Source of the DNA: Microcoleus vaginatus WJT46-NPBG5
GTDB lineage: Bacteria; Cyanobacteriota; Cyanobacteriia; Cyanobacteriales; Oscillatoriaceae
DNA: 64,000 nucleotides
Direction of reading: 5' to 3'
Assembly: GCA_019359355.1 (NCBI GenBank)
Contig: JAHHHM010000002.1
Span: 248,001 to 312,000 of the forward strand
The notes under the pieces were generated by a model, which did no database searches, was not told the origin of the DNA, and worked only from the letters and a program-made list of their open reading frames with translations. Position 1 is the stretch's first letter, and every line of letters begins with the position of its first letter. Of the stretch, positions 39,001 through 48,553 are shown in pieces. Position numbers and translations under genes: made by a program.

Positions 39001-39442
39001 ATGACTAGGCTATTCGTTGATTGTTCACAGCATCTAACTTTTCCAGAGCAATTAAATTAGTTTTTGCTGAAAACAAGCACGATGAGTTGCCAAAACTGAG
39101 GCATATTCAGGGCGCATTACTTTGATAATATTTCTGTCTGTCTGCCGGCTGGCTGAATCGCCGTTCGAGCTTGAGTTAATCAGCGAAAAAAGACTGGCAG
39201 AAACGTGTTTGCTGAAGTTTAACTATGGATAGTTTCGGATTAAGACAGGTTGCCGGCAGAAGATGAGGCAAGCGCTTGTTCTTAGGGCTGTTAACATTCC
39301 AGCTACATAATCATACAAAATCATTCTTAAAAAAACTGTATTGATTGATACAAGCTATAGATAAATATAGATACTTGATCAAAATTTTTGAGTTTTAAAC
39401 TAACACTTTAAAATTAAGATTTTAAATAAAAAAATCTAATAG

Positions 39443-39594
39443 CAAAAATTGCTAAACCTTGGCAATCGTTAATTAAAGGATATCAAGTAAAGATGAACAC
39501 ATTGGCATCTCCCTTAAATTCATGCCTATCATTGCCATACAGAACTTTCCCGACTACATAGGGGAATTGATTAGATAGGGTTTAGCAATTTTTG
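39443..39594. repeat. 152-bp segment with 16-bp perfect terminal inverted repeats
   Basis: CAAAAATTGCTAAACC at the left is matched by GGTTTAGCAATTTTTG at the right. The interior is not obviously coding. No clear target-site duplication is seen. It could be a MITE-like element or a long-range RNA stem. Confidence 0.5.
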
Positions 39595-39802
39595 TAAAAT
39601 GGTGCATTTTTATCTTTTCCTTAGGCTTTCTAAGTCGAGGTTAAAACTTCTTCAATGGAAAGCAAAATTGAATGTGTTAAAGAAAAACTCAAAAACCAAA
39701 GCCTAATTAAAATTTAACTAAGATTTGAAGCCCTTAAAAAAGGTTTGAAGATGGTTAAAAAGATAATTTGAATCTACCTTAAAGTCGATCAGTTGGTATG
39801 AG

Positions 39803-39860
39803 TAAAGCCATAATCGCTCACAGAAGTGTCAACAAGCTCTGGTGAGTGATTATGGCTTTA
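39803..39860. terminator. 19-bp inverted repeat downstream of amt
   Basis: TAAAGCCATAATCGCTCAC and GTGAGTGATTATGGCTTTA pair with one G-T position across about 20 bases. It lies some 107 bases after the amt stop and between convergent genes, so a bidirectional terminator or mRNA-end structure is likely, although no U-run flanks it. Confidence 0.5.
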
Positions 39861-39966
39861 ACTAAGGGGAACGCAGCAAGGTGCTAATTCAGCCGGCTGA
39901 TGTTATGACAACAACTCGTGAGCAGACATTTGATAACAAAGCGCTCACGAGGGAAACCAAACTCAC

Positions 39967-41532
39967 TTACTCTTTAACCAAACTCATCCCCGAACCAAAC
40001 TCTTCGCCATAACCTTCTTCACCATGTTCGTTGATATCCACACCTTGGTCTTCAACAACCGGCTTAACTCGCAGTTCCATGAATGATCCTAGAACCTTGA
40101 GAATAACAAAGGTGCCAACCCCGGCAAAAATATAGGTGGCGACGATCGCGATAATTTGTTCCACCAACTGCGAGGGATTGCCGAAAAACAAGCCATTGTC
40201 TCCAGCCGCGTTAACCGCTTTTGTGGCAAAAAGGCCGGTTAGAAGCGCCCCGACAGTCCCACCAACACCGTGAATGGGAAAGGTGTCTAAAGAGTCATCA
40301 AACTGCCATTTCGCCCGCAGGGTGACCGCATAGAAACAGCAAATTGCAGTAATTGATCCAATAAGAATAGCTCCTAAGGGAGTGACATATCCGGCTGCTG
40401 GGGTAATACCGACTAATCCCGCTAGAAAGCCGCTGGCAATGCCGATGGCGGTTGGCTTGCCTCTCAGTATCCACTCCCACAGTAGCCAAGTTAGACCACC
40501 GGCAGAGGCGGAAACCATTGTCGCCACAAAAGCAACGGTTGCTAAACTACCGGCTGCTAAAGCGCTGCCGGCATTAAACCCAAACCAGCCAAACCACAGC
40601 AACCCAATGCCCAATAAGACATAAGGCACATTATGGGGGGCAGCCGGTCGCACCATAAAGCTTTTGCGTGGCCCAATCATCCAAGCGGCAACCACCGCAG
40701 AAACACCGGAACTGATATGGACAACTGTGCCGCCGGCAAAGTCTAAATCTCCAATCGCACCGAGCCAGCCTTTACCCCAAACCCAGTGAGCCAAAGGAGA
40801 GTAGATTAAGGTTGACCACAGGAGAATAAACCAGAAATAGGCTTTAAAACTTATCCGCTCCACAATCGCCCCAGAGATCAGCGCCGGGGTGATGATGGCA
40901 AACATCATCTGGTAAACCATGAACACCTGATGCGGAATCGTTGGTGCATAGCCGACTGGATCGGGTTGGTCGAATGCCACGTTATTCAAGCCAAGCCAGT
41001 TTAAGCTCCCAATGATGGGATTGGCATTGACAGTCGCGGCATCTCCGGGGTTCACGCCGGGTATGACTGAAGTTGGGGCGAAGGCAAGACTATAACCCCA
41101 CAGCGTCCAAGTCACTCCGACGACGGCCATCAGGAGCAGGCTCATCATCATAGTGTTGAGTACGTTGCGAGAGCGTACCAGTCCTCCATAGAAAAACGCC
41201 AGTCCAGGCGTCATCAGCAGGACTAGACCTGAGCAGATTAACATAAAGGCGGTATCGCCTGTGTCGAGAGGAGACTCTGCGGTTGCTGGAGCCGTTTCTT
41301 GTTGGCGAGTCGCATCTGCTGGAGCGATTGGCGGCTCGGTAGACGTAGCCGGCGCGGATATTGCCGGTGTAGGAGTAGCGGGAACGGTTTGTTCCGCAGA
41401 AGGGCTGGCAGGAGTGAGCAGTTCTGTCGCTGCCGGCTCTGGAGTGGGTTCATCTTGCGAAAGGACATTTCCCATGAGGGGGATCACGAGTATCCACAGC
41501 GCGATGATGCCGGTTAGTACCTTTTTAAACAC
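39967..41532 (-). CDS. amt: Ammonium transporter (Amt family)
   Basis: A membrane channel for ammonium uptake. After an N-terminal signal/hydrophobic segment (LTGIIALWILVIPLMGNVLS) comes a Pro/Thr/Ala-rich stretch of about 65 residues, then the 11-helix Amt core starting near residue 90 (DTAFMLICSGLVLLMTPGLA, then FFYGGLVRSRNVL). The core contains DFAGGTVVHISSG and FPIHGVGGTVGALLTG with the conserved pore histidines. The start is GTG. An exact NtcA-type site lies about 60 bases upstream, so nitrogen control is likely. The extended N-terminus occurs in several cyanobacterial Amt1-type proteins. Confidence 0.95.
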   Translation of the reverse strand: MFKKVLTGIIALWILVIPLMGNVLSQDEPTPEPAATELLTPASPSAEQTVPATPTPAISAPATSTEPPIAPADATRQQETAPATAESPLDTGDTAFMLICSGLVLLMTPGLAFFYGGLVRSRNVLNTMMMSLLLMAVVGVTWTLWGYSLAFAPTSVIPGVNPGDAATVNANPIIGSLNWLGLNNVAFDQPDPVGYAPTIPHQVFMVYQMMFAIITPALISGAIVERISFKAYFWFILLWSTLIYSPLAHWVWGKGWLGAIGDLDFAGGTVVHISSGVSAVVAAWMIGPRKSFMVRPAAPHNVPYVLLGIGLLWFGWFGFNAGSALAAGSLATVAFVATMVSASAGGLTWLLWEWILRGKPTAIGIASGFLAGLVGITPAAGYVTPLGAILIGSITAICCFYAVTLRAKWQFDDSLDTFPIHGVGGTVGALLTGLFATKAVNAAGDNGLFFGNPSQLVEQIIAIVATYIFAGVGTFVILKVLGSFMELRVKPVVEDQGVDINEHGEEGYGEEFGSGMSLVKE

Positions 41533-41590
41533 GTTCTTACCTTTTGAAGCGATGACTTAGAATTTCAGCAATTTTTAGCTGGGTAATTCC

Positions 41591-41604
41591 GTATTAAAGG
41601 ATAC
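41591..41604 (-). promoter_or_regulatory. NtcA-type binding site upstream of amt
   Basis: GTATTAAAGGATAC is an exact GTA-N8-TAC palindrome. Reading towards amt, a TGAAAT hexamer lies about 23 bases downstream, near the usual spacing for the -10 box of NtcA-activated promoters, although it is only a partial TAN3T match. NtcA activation of amt genes is established in cyanobacteria; use of this particular site is inferred. Confidence 0.65.
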
Positions 41605-42021
41605 ATATGCTAAGTTTACAAGTTTATATAATCGCGAAATTTTGCTTTTGCAGATCTAAGTCTGTTGTTACTTCATCAAGCACTACATTTACATTTAGTT
41701 TTTGAATGATTTATGAATATTCTCTCAAAACCGCTGTACTGGAAAATATCTGCACCATACAAGATCGCTGCATAAAATAGCAATTTTTGCAAGCCAAAAA
41801 TATTTTCAAGATAGTGCGGCTGTGGGAAAACAAGAAATTCATTTAAAAAAGTTTTCTAAATCAATTTAGCTCAGACCATTTTGAAAAATGACAGAGGCTT
41901 GTGAAGGATTGGAAATTTCCAGTTGGAGGCGTTTCCAATTCTTAAAGTTTAAAATAACATTAATAAGTTTGTGCTTGATTAAAGGCATTTAAAATTTTGT
42001 GTTAAACTTATAGGCAATTTC
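41605..42021. other. Divergent promoter region between amt and the SLH-like gene
   Basis: An AT-rich spacer without genes. It must hold the plus-strand promoter for the small SLH-like gene. Nothing else could be identified. Confidence 0.45.
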
Positions 42022-42357
42022 ATGCCCCAAAAAACAGTGAAACCAAAAACAATGTTCCCAGGAAAAGTCAAAGTAAACCGAGTATGGGTAGGTTTAGTTG
42101 CCATGCTGACTGTGTTACTTTTAGCACTCAGCGGTAGCGTTTTTAAATCGCCGGCTATTGCTAGCCAACCCCCCAGCATCTTGGCTGAGGTTTCACCGAC
42201 TGACCCATCTTTTGCGGCGCTGCAAAATCTAGGAGAACGCTACGGTTGCTATTCTTTGGGCAATGCCAGTTTTAATGGCAGCGAACCTGTGACAAAAGCT
42301 GAATTTGTCCAAACTCTGAGTGCTTGCCTAGACAGCATCGCTCAATTCGCTAAATAA
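42022..42357 (+). CDS. Small secreted protein with a single SLH-like motif
   Basis: The 111-residue protein has a basic N-terminus, a hydrophobic segment (VWVGLVAMLTVLLLALSGSV) and a likely cleavage site after AIAS. The rest resembles one SLH-type unit as found at the N-terminus of cyanobacterial outer-membrane porins: VSPTDPSFAALQNLGERYGC, then VTKAEFVQTLSACLDSI. Porins follow this unit with a coiled coil and barrel; here the protein stops. It could be a genuine mini-SLH protein binding peptidoglycan or its pyruvylated polymer, or a remnant of a porin gene. It has its own terminator, which favours a real gene. Confidence 0.75.
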   Translation: MPQKTVKPKTMFPGKVKVNRVWVGLVAMLTVLLLALSGSVFKSPAIASQPPSILAEVSPTDPSFAALQNLGERYGCYSLGNASFNGSEPVTKAEFVQTLSACLDSIAQFAK

Positions 42358-42390
42358 TAAAAAAATTTCAGGGGCTAAAATTCTACCAAA

Positions 42391-42426
42391 ATGGCTGTAC
42401 TCATTCGAGACAGCCATATTTTTTTG
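42391..42426 (+). terminator. Rho-independent terminator after the SLH-like gene
   Basis: ATGGCTGT and ACAGCCAT pair across 11 bases and are followed by ATTTTTTTG. It lies 33 bases after the stop. Confidence 0.8.
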
Positions 42427-42513
42427 ACTTTAAATTTTTCTGTGACAAATCAGAGAATTCTCTAATCCCGGCCTGCTCAAAAAAATTAACAAGTGAAATG
42501 TTTTGAAACCGTT

Positions 42514-43443
42514 CTAGGCAGACGTACTGATCACTTGTTCTAAGGCTTGCTTAACGCCAGAATATTGATAATTAAAACCGGCATCTAAAGTCCGTTTGGG
42601 CAAAACTTTTTGGCCCTCTAAAACCACTTGGGCGGCATCGCCTAAAAGCGCTTCTAAAGCAAAATTGGGCACCGGCAGCCAAGAAGGCCGGTTCATGACT
42701 TGGCCCAAAGTTTCGCAAAATTCATTCATGCGAACCGGGTTTGGTGCGGTGGCGTTGAGAACGCCTTCAATTTCAGGACGGGTTAGCGCTTGCACGATTA
42801 GGTTCACCAAGTCATCCCGGTGAACCCAAGAAAACCACTGCCGGCCCGATCCAATTGGCCCACCGGCATACATTTTAAATGGAAGTAGCATTTTTGCAAC
42901 TGCGCCACCCATGCCTAAAACGATGCCGGTGCGGAGAATAACGAGGCGGGTGCCGGCATCCTTCACCTTCTGCGCTTCCGCTTCCCAAGCTTGACAGACT
43001 TGCGCCAGAAAATCGTTGCCGGCACCACTATTTTCATCAAAGGTTGCCGTTTCACTGGTTCCGTAATAGCCAATGGCAGAGGAATTTACCAAAACCGACG
43101 GCTTCGGGTTTGCCTTAGCGATCGCTTCCACAATTTTTTGAGTGCCTAGCTGCCGGCTATCCAGGATTTCCTGTTTGCGTGCCGGTGTCCAGCGTTCATC
43201 TGCAATGGCTGCGCCGGCAAGGTTGACAACGCCATCGCATCCAGAAATCGACTCTTGCCACTTTCCTGACTGGGTTGGCGTGTAGGCAACAATTTCAATA
43301 TTTGGATACGCTGAAGCAGGAAACACGCGCCGCGCGCGATCTTGGCTGCGCGTCAGTACCAGAATTTGATGTCTGTCTGCGTGAAGTTTTTCGACAAGAC
43401 GACTGCCGACAAAGCCCGTTGCGCCGGTGATGGCTACTTTCAT
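42514..43443 (-). CDS. TIGR01777-family NAD(P)-dependent epimerase/oxidoreductase
   Basis: An extended SDR protein of the YfcH/SulA-like family. I chose the ATG of MKVAITGATGFVGSRL (43443) because the Rossmann GxxGxxG starts there; the longer GTG version adds residues with no family match. Other motifs are VNLAGAAIADERW, SSAIGYYG and the C-terminal DUF1731-like tail (LPKRTLDAGFNYQYSGVKQA). The substrate is unknown; relatives have been linked to cell division and to pigment metabolism, and neither can be assumed here. It is divergent from the aldolase gene. Confidence 0.92.
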   Translation of the reverse strand: MKVAITGATGFVGSRLVEKLHADRHQILVLTRSQDRARRVFPASAYPNIEIVAYTPTQSGKWQESISGCDGVVNLAGAAIADERWTPARKQEILDSRQLGTQKIVEAIAKANPKPSVLVNSSAIGYYGTSETATFDENSGAGNDFLAQVCQAWEAEAQKVKDAGTRLVILRTGIVLGMGGAVAKMLLPFKMYAGGPIGSGRQWFSWVHRDDLVNLIVQALTRPEIEGVLNATAPNPVRMNEFCETLGQVMNRPSWLPVPNFALEALLGDAAQVVLEGQKVLPKRTLDAGFNYQYSGVKQALEQVISTSA

Positions 43444-43628
43444 AAGTGGAAACGTTAACTTTTGTATGTTCTCTGCTAACCCCACAGTTTACGTCAGCCG
43501 GCAACACTTGCAAAATTGAGGTGGCTGTCGCTGAAGAGAACCTCCTTAAATAAGAAGAGGCCGGCAATAGGCAATGCAATGGTAGTTCCCACAAAAAATT
43601 GCTAGTGTGAAGTTTTGAGGGAAAATCT

Positions 43629-44711
43629 ATGACCGCAACTCTAGATGCACCCAAAACCATCGAGTCTTATCTCGGTGCTGAAGCAGAAGACCTTCTTACG
43701 CACAAAGCTAAAGTTTCTCAAGATTTACTTCATCTTCCCGGCCCAGATTTTATCGACCGAATCTGGGCGTACAGCGATCGCTCTCCCCAAGTGCTGCGGA
43801 GTCTCCAGCAGCTTTACTCTACAGGGCGCTTAGCAAACACCGGCTATCTTTCCATCCTGCCGGTGGATCAGGGCATCGAACACTCTGCCGGCGCGTCTTT
43901 TGCCCCCAACCCCATCTATTTCGACCCAGAAAACATTATTAAGCTGGCGATGGCTGCCGGCTGCAATGCGGTGGCAACCACCTTGGGCGTTTTGGGCAGC
44001 GTTTCTCGCAAATACGCCCACAAAATTCCCTTTATTGTCAAACTCAACCACAACGAACTGCTCACCTATCCCAACCAATACGATCAGGTGATGTTTGCCT
44101 CGGTTGAGCAAGCTTGGAATCTGGGGGCAACCGCCGTAGGGGCGACGATTTACTTCGGTTCCGATCAATCCACTCGCCAAATTCAAGAAGTCAGCGAAGC
44201 TTTTGCTTTAGCCCACGAATACGGCATGGCAACCATTCTCTGGTGCTATCTCCGCAACAGCGCGTTTAAGCAAGACAAAGACTATCACATTGCTGCTGAC
44301 CTCACCGGCCAAGCCAACCATCTCGGCGTCACCATTGAGGCAGACATCATCAAGCAAAAGCTGCCAGAAGTGAACAACGGCTATAAAGCTGTCTCCGACG
44401 CTGCCGGCAAGAAATACGGCATGACGAATGCTCGGGTTTACTCAGATTTAACCACGGATCACCCGATTGATTTAACCCGCTATCAGCTGCTCAACTGCTA
44501 CTGCGGGCGTGCCGGCTTGATTAATTCTGGTGGGGCGTCTGGAAAAAGCGACTTTGCCGAAGCGGTTCGCACAGCCGTGATTAACAAACGTGCTGGGGGT
44601 TCTGGCTTGATTTCCGGGCGCAAAACCTTCCAGCGCCCCTTTGAGGAAGGCGTCAAGCTGTTTCACACCATCCAAGATGTCTATCTGTCACCCGATGTCA
44701 CGATTGCATAA
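43629..44711 (+). CDS. fbaB: Class I fructose-bisphosphate aldolase
   Basis: It cleaves or forms fructose 1,6-bisphosphate (and sedoheptulose bisphosphate in the Calvin cycle) through a Schiff base. The 360-residue protein belongs to the FbaB/DhnA-type class I family, not the vertebrate type. [20 protein letters not shown] near residue 75 is the N-terminal signature, [10 protein letters not shown] near 137 lies in the barrel, and the C-terminal [16 protein letters not shown] and [12 protein letters not shown] bind phosphate. Cyanobacteria usually rely on a class II enzyme, with class I as an additional enzyme. The start at 43629 fits the usual cyanobacterial N-terminus MTATLDAP. Confidence 0.92.
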   Translation: MTATLDAPKTIESYLGAEAEDLLTHKAKVSQDLLHLPGPDFIDRIWAYSDRSPQVLRSLQQLYSTGRLANTGYLSILPVDQGIEHSAGASFAPNPIYFDPENIIKLAMAAGCNAVATTLGVLGSVSRKYAHKIPFIVKLNHNELLTYPNQYDQVMFASVEQAWNLGATAVGATIYFGSDQSTRQIQEVSEAFALAHEYGMATILWCYLRNSAFKQDKDYHIAADLTGQANHLGVTIEADIIKQKLPEVNNGYKAVSDAAGKKYGMTNARVYSDLTTDHPIDLTRYQLLNCYCGRAGLINSGGASGKSDFAEAVRTAVINKRAGGSGLISGRKTFQRPFEEGVKLFHTIQDVYLSPDVTIA

Positions 44712-44723
44712 TTGAACGCGATG

Positions 44724-44747
44724 GGGGCGCACACCTCGGTGCGCCCC
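44724..44747. repeat. Perfect GC-rich palindrome GGGGCGCAC/GTGCGCCCC
   Basis: Nine-base perfect arms with a 6-base loop lie 12 bases after the aldolase stop. It is related to the GTAGGGGCG palindromes at 17180 and near 20597. It could stabilise the aldolase mRNA 3' end or help terminate transcription. Confidence 0.65.
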
Positions 44748-44876
44748 TACTAAATGTCAGGCGATCAAAACATTGCAACCGTAAAAAAACATAAACCTCG
44801 CACGCAATGTTGAGATAGTCTGAGAAACTAGAAGTCTGATAGTTGTAGTGCTTAAGTTAAATTCCTAGGGGTAACG

Positions 44877-46043
44877 ATGAAGCTGGCAGCACGGGTGGGT
44901 CAGGTCGCGCCTTCGCTTACATTGGCAATCGCGGCTAAGGCAAAGGCGATGAAGGCTGAAGGCATCGACATTTGCAGTTTTAGCGCCGGCGAACCGGATT
45001 TCGACACGCCGGCACATATCAAAGCCGCTGCCAAACAAGCGCTAGATGCCGGTAAAACTAAATATGGCCCTGCTGCAGGTGAACCCAAGTTGCGCGAAGC
45101 AATCGCCCGGAAGCTAAAAAAAGATAATGGACTCGACTACGCGCCAGAGAACGTGGTCGTCACCAATGGCGGCAAGCATTCTTTGTATAATCTGATGATG
45201 GCGCTGCTCGATCCGGGAGAAGAGGTAATTATCCCAGCCCCATATTGGCTGAGTTATCCAGAAATGGTAAAACTTGCCAGTGGTGTGCCGGTGATTATTC
45301 ACGCAGATGCCGAAAGTAACTACAAAATTACGCCGGCTCAACTGCGAGAAGCGATCACCCCAAAAACGCGATTATTTATCCTTAATTCGCCGTCCAATCC
45401 CACCGGCATGGTTTACACACCGGATGAAATTCGCGCACTCGCCGAGGTGATTGTTGAAAAAGATATCTTAGTCGTTTCTGATGAAATCTACGAGAAGATT
45501 ATCTATGCCGGTGTCGAACATCTCAGCATTGGATCGATTGGCAAAGAAATTTTTGATCGCACAATCATTAGTAGTGGTTTTGCCAAAGCTTACTCCATGA
45601 CCGGCTGGCGACTCGGTTATTTAGCTGGCCCATTAAATTTAATTAAAGCAGTGACAACACTTCAAAGTCACAGCACCTCTAATGTCTGTACCTTTGCTCA
45701 GTACGGGGCAGTTGCAGCGTTGGAAGAATCGCAAGATTGTGTAGAAGAAATGCGCCAAGCCTTTGCCGAACGCCGGCAAGTTATGTATGACCTTCTCAAT
45801 GCAATTCCCGGATTAAATTGTCCTAAACCAGATGGTGCTTTTTACCTGTTACCAAATATCAGTAAAACTGGGTTAAAATCACTAGAATTTTGTGATGCTT
45901 TACTTGAATCTCAGCAAGTAGCCGTCATTCCAGGAATTGCGTTTGGTGCAGATGATTGCATCCGTTTATCTTACGCAACCGATATGGCAACCATTGAGAA
46001 GGGAATGAGCCGGCTTGAAGAATTTGTCCGTTCCCATGTGTAA
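44877..46043 (+). CDS. aspC: Aspartate aminotransferase (PLP-dependent, class I)
   Basis: It interconverts aspartate and 2-oxoglutarate with oxaloacetate and glutamate, linking carbon and nitrogen metabolism. The 388-residue protein has the type Ib layout: [20 protein letters not shown] near the N-terminus, [14 protein letters not shown] (PLP-ring Asn), [10 protein letters not shown] (Asp/Tyr) and the PLP lysine in [16 protein letters not shown] near residue 237. The RLSYA motif near the C-terminus holds the substrate carboxylate Arg. It starts with ATG after GGGGTAACG. The downstream TPR-methyltransferase gene is only 35 bases away and may be co-transcribed. Confidence 0.93.
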   Translation: MKLAARVGQVAPSLTLAIAAKAKAMKAEGIDICSFSAGEPDFDTPAHIKAAAKQALDAGKTKYGPAAGEPKLREAIARKLKKDNGLDYAPENVVVTNGGKHSLYNLMMALLDPGEEVIIPAPYWLSYPEMVKLASGVPVIIHADAESNYKITPAQLREAITPKTRLFILNSPSNPTGMVYTPDEIRALAEVIVEKDILVVSDEIYEKIIYAGVEHLSIGSIGKEIFDRTIISSGFAKAYSMTGWRLGYLAGPLNLIKAVTTLQSHSTSNVCTFAQYGAVAALEESQDCVEEMRQAFAERRQVMYDLLNAIPGLNCPKPDGAFYLLPNISKTGLKSLEFCDALLESQQVAVIPGIAFGADDCIRLSYATDMATIEKGMSRLEEFVRSHV

Positions 46044-46078
46044 ATTTCGGTAAACTCAAACTTCTGCTTACTCAGGGG

Positions 46079-47557
46079 ATGAACCTCATGGAAATTTCTG
46101 AACAACAGCGACAAGCTGCTGAATCTATGGCTCAAAAAAAATACAGTGAAGCTATCGCTTTGTACGAACAAAGTATTGAGGCTGAATCAACCGTGATGTC
46201 TAACTATTGGCATCTTGGCTTGGCACTGCTGTTGCAAGGACAAGAATCCGAAGCTCAGATGACTTGGCTATCAGCATTGTCACAAGTGAGTCCAGAGAAA
46301 ACTGAATCCGCAACCGCAGAATTAGTGAAGGTATTAGAAGCAGAAGCTCAATGCCGTTGGGAAGCAAATTTTGAGCTTGAAAATGCTTGGACAATTCGTC
46401 AGTATATCTGCGAATTTGAGCCAGACAATCTTAACAATTTACTATCGATAATTTTGCTTTCTATTGAGCTAGAAGAGTTTTCGCCTCAAGGTCAGCTTAC
46501 CCTCCTTCAAGCAAGCAATCTCCTGTTAAAGTCACAAATTGATCCGGCACAATTGAATTTAGATTTAATTTTAAAAGTTTTGGAAAAATTATCAGAAGTC
46601 AATCCTTATGATACTTTTTTTGAAGTCTGCTTAAATTGGACTAACCTCCTCAAGGAGACTCAGCGGATTGGAGAAATTAAAAAGAAGCTGGCTCTTAACT
46701 ATCAAAGTTTAGGGATTTTTCTTTACAATCAAAGAAGTTATAGCCAAGCATTCAATCAATTTAAAAAAGCTTTAGAATTACAGCCTGAACTGGAGAAAAC
46801 AGAACTGGCTGCCCTAAAATTCAATATAGGGATATCACTGGCAAGTCAGGGGCGGTTTGAACCAGCCCTAGGCTTTTTTCAGGAAGCTCTAGAGGCCAAT
46901 CCTGATTTTAACCAGGCACTCTACCAAATTAATCGGGTTAGATACGAAGCTGAGAACTTCTCGACAGGTTATCAATTTACTCAAGATTGGTTCAGTATGA
47001 ATATTCCCGTATGGGAAGAGCATTTGGCGAGGTTTGCTCATCAACCAAACCTTAATTTCTTAGAAATAGGAAGCTGGGAAGGGCGCTCAACTTGTTGGCT
47101 TCTCAAAAATATACTCACAGATCAATCGGCTAAAATTGACTGTATAGATACATTTGAGGGCAGCCTCGAACATCATCAGTGGTATGATGAAAGCTACATA
47201 AAATCTGTTGAAGAACGGTTTAATTTTAATATTGCTAAAACAGGAGGAGCCGAAAAAGTCAAAAAAATTGTAGGCCGATCTCAAGAGATGATGCGAACAT
47301 TATCCTTTAATTTCTACGATCTTCTTTACATTGATGGCTCTCACCTAGCAAGTGATGTACTGCTAGATACCGCACTGGGATGGGAACTAGTTAAAGTTGG
47401 GGGAGTCATAATTTTTGATGATTATGATTTTACTTTTCCGGGAAACCCACAGCAGAATACTAAAATTGCTATAGATGCTTTTTTAACAGTCTTTTGTCAG
47501 AAAATAAAGGTGATTTATGTAGGCCATCAAGTTCTGATAGAAAAGACGGCTGATTAA
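46079..47557 (+). CDS. TPR protein with C-terminal class I SAM methyltransferase (Methyltransf_24 type)
   Basis: Residues 1-75 and about 195-290 are TPR-like (AQKKYSEAIALYEQS; NQRSYSQAFNQFKKALELQP; SQGRFEPALGFFQEALEANP). The C-terminal third is a methyltransferase: NFLEIGSWEGRSTCWLLKNI (SAM-binding glycine loop), IDCIDTFEG, DLLYIDGSHLASDV and GGVIIFDDYDF. Such fusions often modify sugars or small metabolites, but the substrate is unknown. A start at the second ATG (46088) is equally possible. I see no RCCGGY site in this 1.5-kb gene although neighbours have many, so it may be a more recent arrival (inference). It lies 35 bases after aspC. Confidence 0.85.
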   Translation: MNLMEISEQQRQAAESMAQKKYSEAIALYEQSIEAESTVMSNYWHLGLALLLQGQESEAQMTWLSALSQVSPEKTESATAELVKVLEAEAQCRWEANFELENAWTIRQYICEFEPDNLNNLLSIILLSIELEEFSPQGQLTLLQASNLLLKSQIDPAQLNLDLILKVLEKLSEVNPYDTFFEVCLNWTNLLKETQRIGEIKKKLALNYQSLGIFLYNQRSYSQAFNQFKKALELQPELEKTELAALKFNIGISLASQGRFEPALGFFQEALEANPDFNQALYQINRVRYEAENFSTGYQFTQDWFSMNIPVWEEHLARFAHQPNLNFLEIGSWEGRSTCWLLKNILTDQSAKIDCIDTFEGSLEHHQWYDESYIKSVEERFNFNIAKTGGAEKVKKIVGRSQEMMRTLSFNFYDLLYIDGSHLASDVLLDTALGWELVKVGGVIIFDDYDFTFPGNPQQNTKIAIDAFLTVFCQKIKVIYVGHQVLIEKTAD

Positions 47558-47866
47558 TCAGGCTTGTTTAAGAAGGAACTTAAAAGATTGGGCAAAAAAA
47601 GTAAAGTTAAACTTTGATGTCGTTGCTTAGCTTTAGCTTCTCAATGATGCTTTTTTTATGAATAAATCTCATGGTTGCATAGTGTGGACACAGGCGAGTG
47701 CTTCGCAACAGGGTAAAGGATACAGCCAAACACCCCTGATCGCCGGCTTGCTTCTAGGCGCACTCCTCTTAGGGAGAAACCCCTACCTCTCTCCTGCTGC
47801 AACCACCGGCAGATTAAACCTACAATTGGTTATAACTAAGATAAATTGCGTCAACAGGCAGGCTCC
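47558..47866. other. Intergenic region upstream of clpP
   Basis: It holds the clpP promoter region. A 70-codon ORF running into clpP (47658-47870) shows no ribosome site or family features and is not called. Nothing else is recognised. Confidence 0.45.
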
Positions 47867-48472
47867 ATGATTCCTATCGTTATCGAACAGTCAGGTCGTG
47901 GCGAACGCGCTTTCGACATCTATTCGCGACTCCTGCGTGAGCGCATCATCTTCCTCGGATCGCAAATTGATTCCGACTTGGCAAACTTGATTGTCGCTCA
48001 ACTGCTTTTTCTAGAAGCTGAAGATCCGGAAAAAGATATCTACCTCTACATCAACTCTCCAGGCGGTTCGGTGACAGCCGGCATGGGCATTTTTGACACC
48101 ATGAACCACATTCGCTCGGATGTCTCCACGATTTGCGTCGGCCTAGCTGCCAGTATGGGAGCTTTCTTGCTCAGTGCCGGCACAAAGGGTAAGCGGATGA
48201 GTCTGCCCCATTCTCGGATTATGATTCACCAACCCCTTGGTGGCGCTCAGGGGCAAGCAACAGATATCGAAATTCAAGCGAAGGAAATATTATACCACAA
48301 ACGGCGACTGAATGAGCATCTAGCCGCCCACACCGGCCAACCCATAGAGAAAATTGCAGAAGATACCGAACGGGATTTCTTCATGTCACCCGAAGAATCC
48401 AGGCAATATGGTCTCATCGATCAAGTGATTGATCGGCGTCCCTCTGCAACTCGTCCGGTTGCAGTCGGTTAA
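47867..48472 (+). CDS. clpP: ATP-dependent Clp protease proteolytic subunit
   Basis: ClpP forms the proteolytic barrel used with ClpC or ClpX. I chose ATG at 47867 ([20 protein letters not shown]), the usual N-terminus, over the TTG seven codons upstream. The catalytic Ser is S96 ([11 protein letters not shown]) and the His is H121 ([10 protein letters not shown]), with the Asp after the handle helix. The 201-residue length is standard. Cyanobacteria have several ClpP paralogues; intact catalytic residues rule out the inactive ClpR type. No clpX lies adjacent here. Confidence 0.97.
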   Translation: MIPIVIEQSGRGERAFDIYSRLLRERIIFLGSQIDSDLANLIVAQLLFLEAEDPEKDIYLYINSPGGSVTAGMGIFDTMNHIRSDVSTICVGLAASMGAFLLSAGTKGKRMSLPHSRIMIHQPLGGAQGQATDIEIQAKEILYHKRRLNEHLAAHTGQPIEKIAEDTERDFFMSPEESRQYGLIDQVIDRRPSATRPVAVG

Positions 48473-48492
48473 GAAAATAGACACCTAGTGTT

Positions 48493-48553
48493 AAGGGTGA
48501 TCGTTAGCGCATGAGATGATTCATGTCCTGACTATCACCCTTTACCTTTTTTA
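48493..48553 (+). terminator. Terminator after clpP
   Basis: AAGGGTGAT pairs with ATCACCCTT across about 32 bases, followed by TACCTTTTTTAC. It separates clpP from the convergent hypothetical gene and could serve both. Confidence 0.65.

Larger units (their letters stand above)
39001..39966. other. AT-rich intergenic region between converging genes
   Basis: No gene is found. It contains a 152-bp segment bounded by 16-bp perfect inverted repeats (39443-39594) and a 19-bp near-perfect inverted repeat next to the amt 3' end (39803-39860). Confidence 0.5.

Noticed and set aside
47658-47870. 70-codon ORF overlapping the clpP start
   Set aside because: It ends just inside clpP and has neither a ribosome site nor a protein-like pattern.
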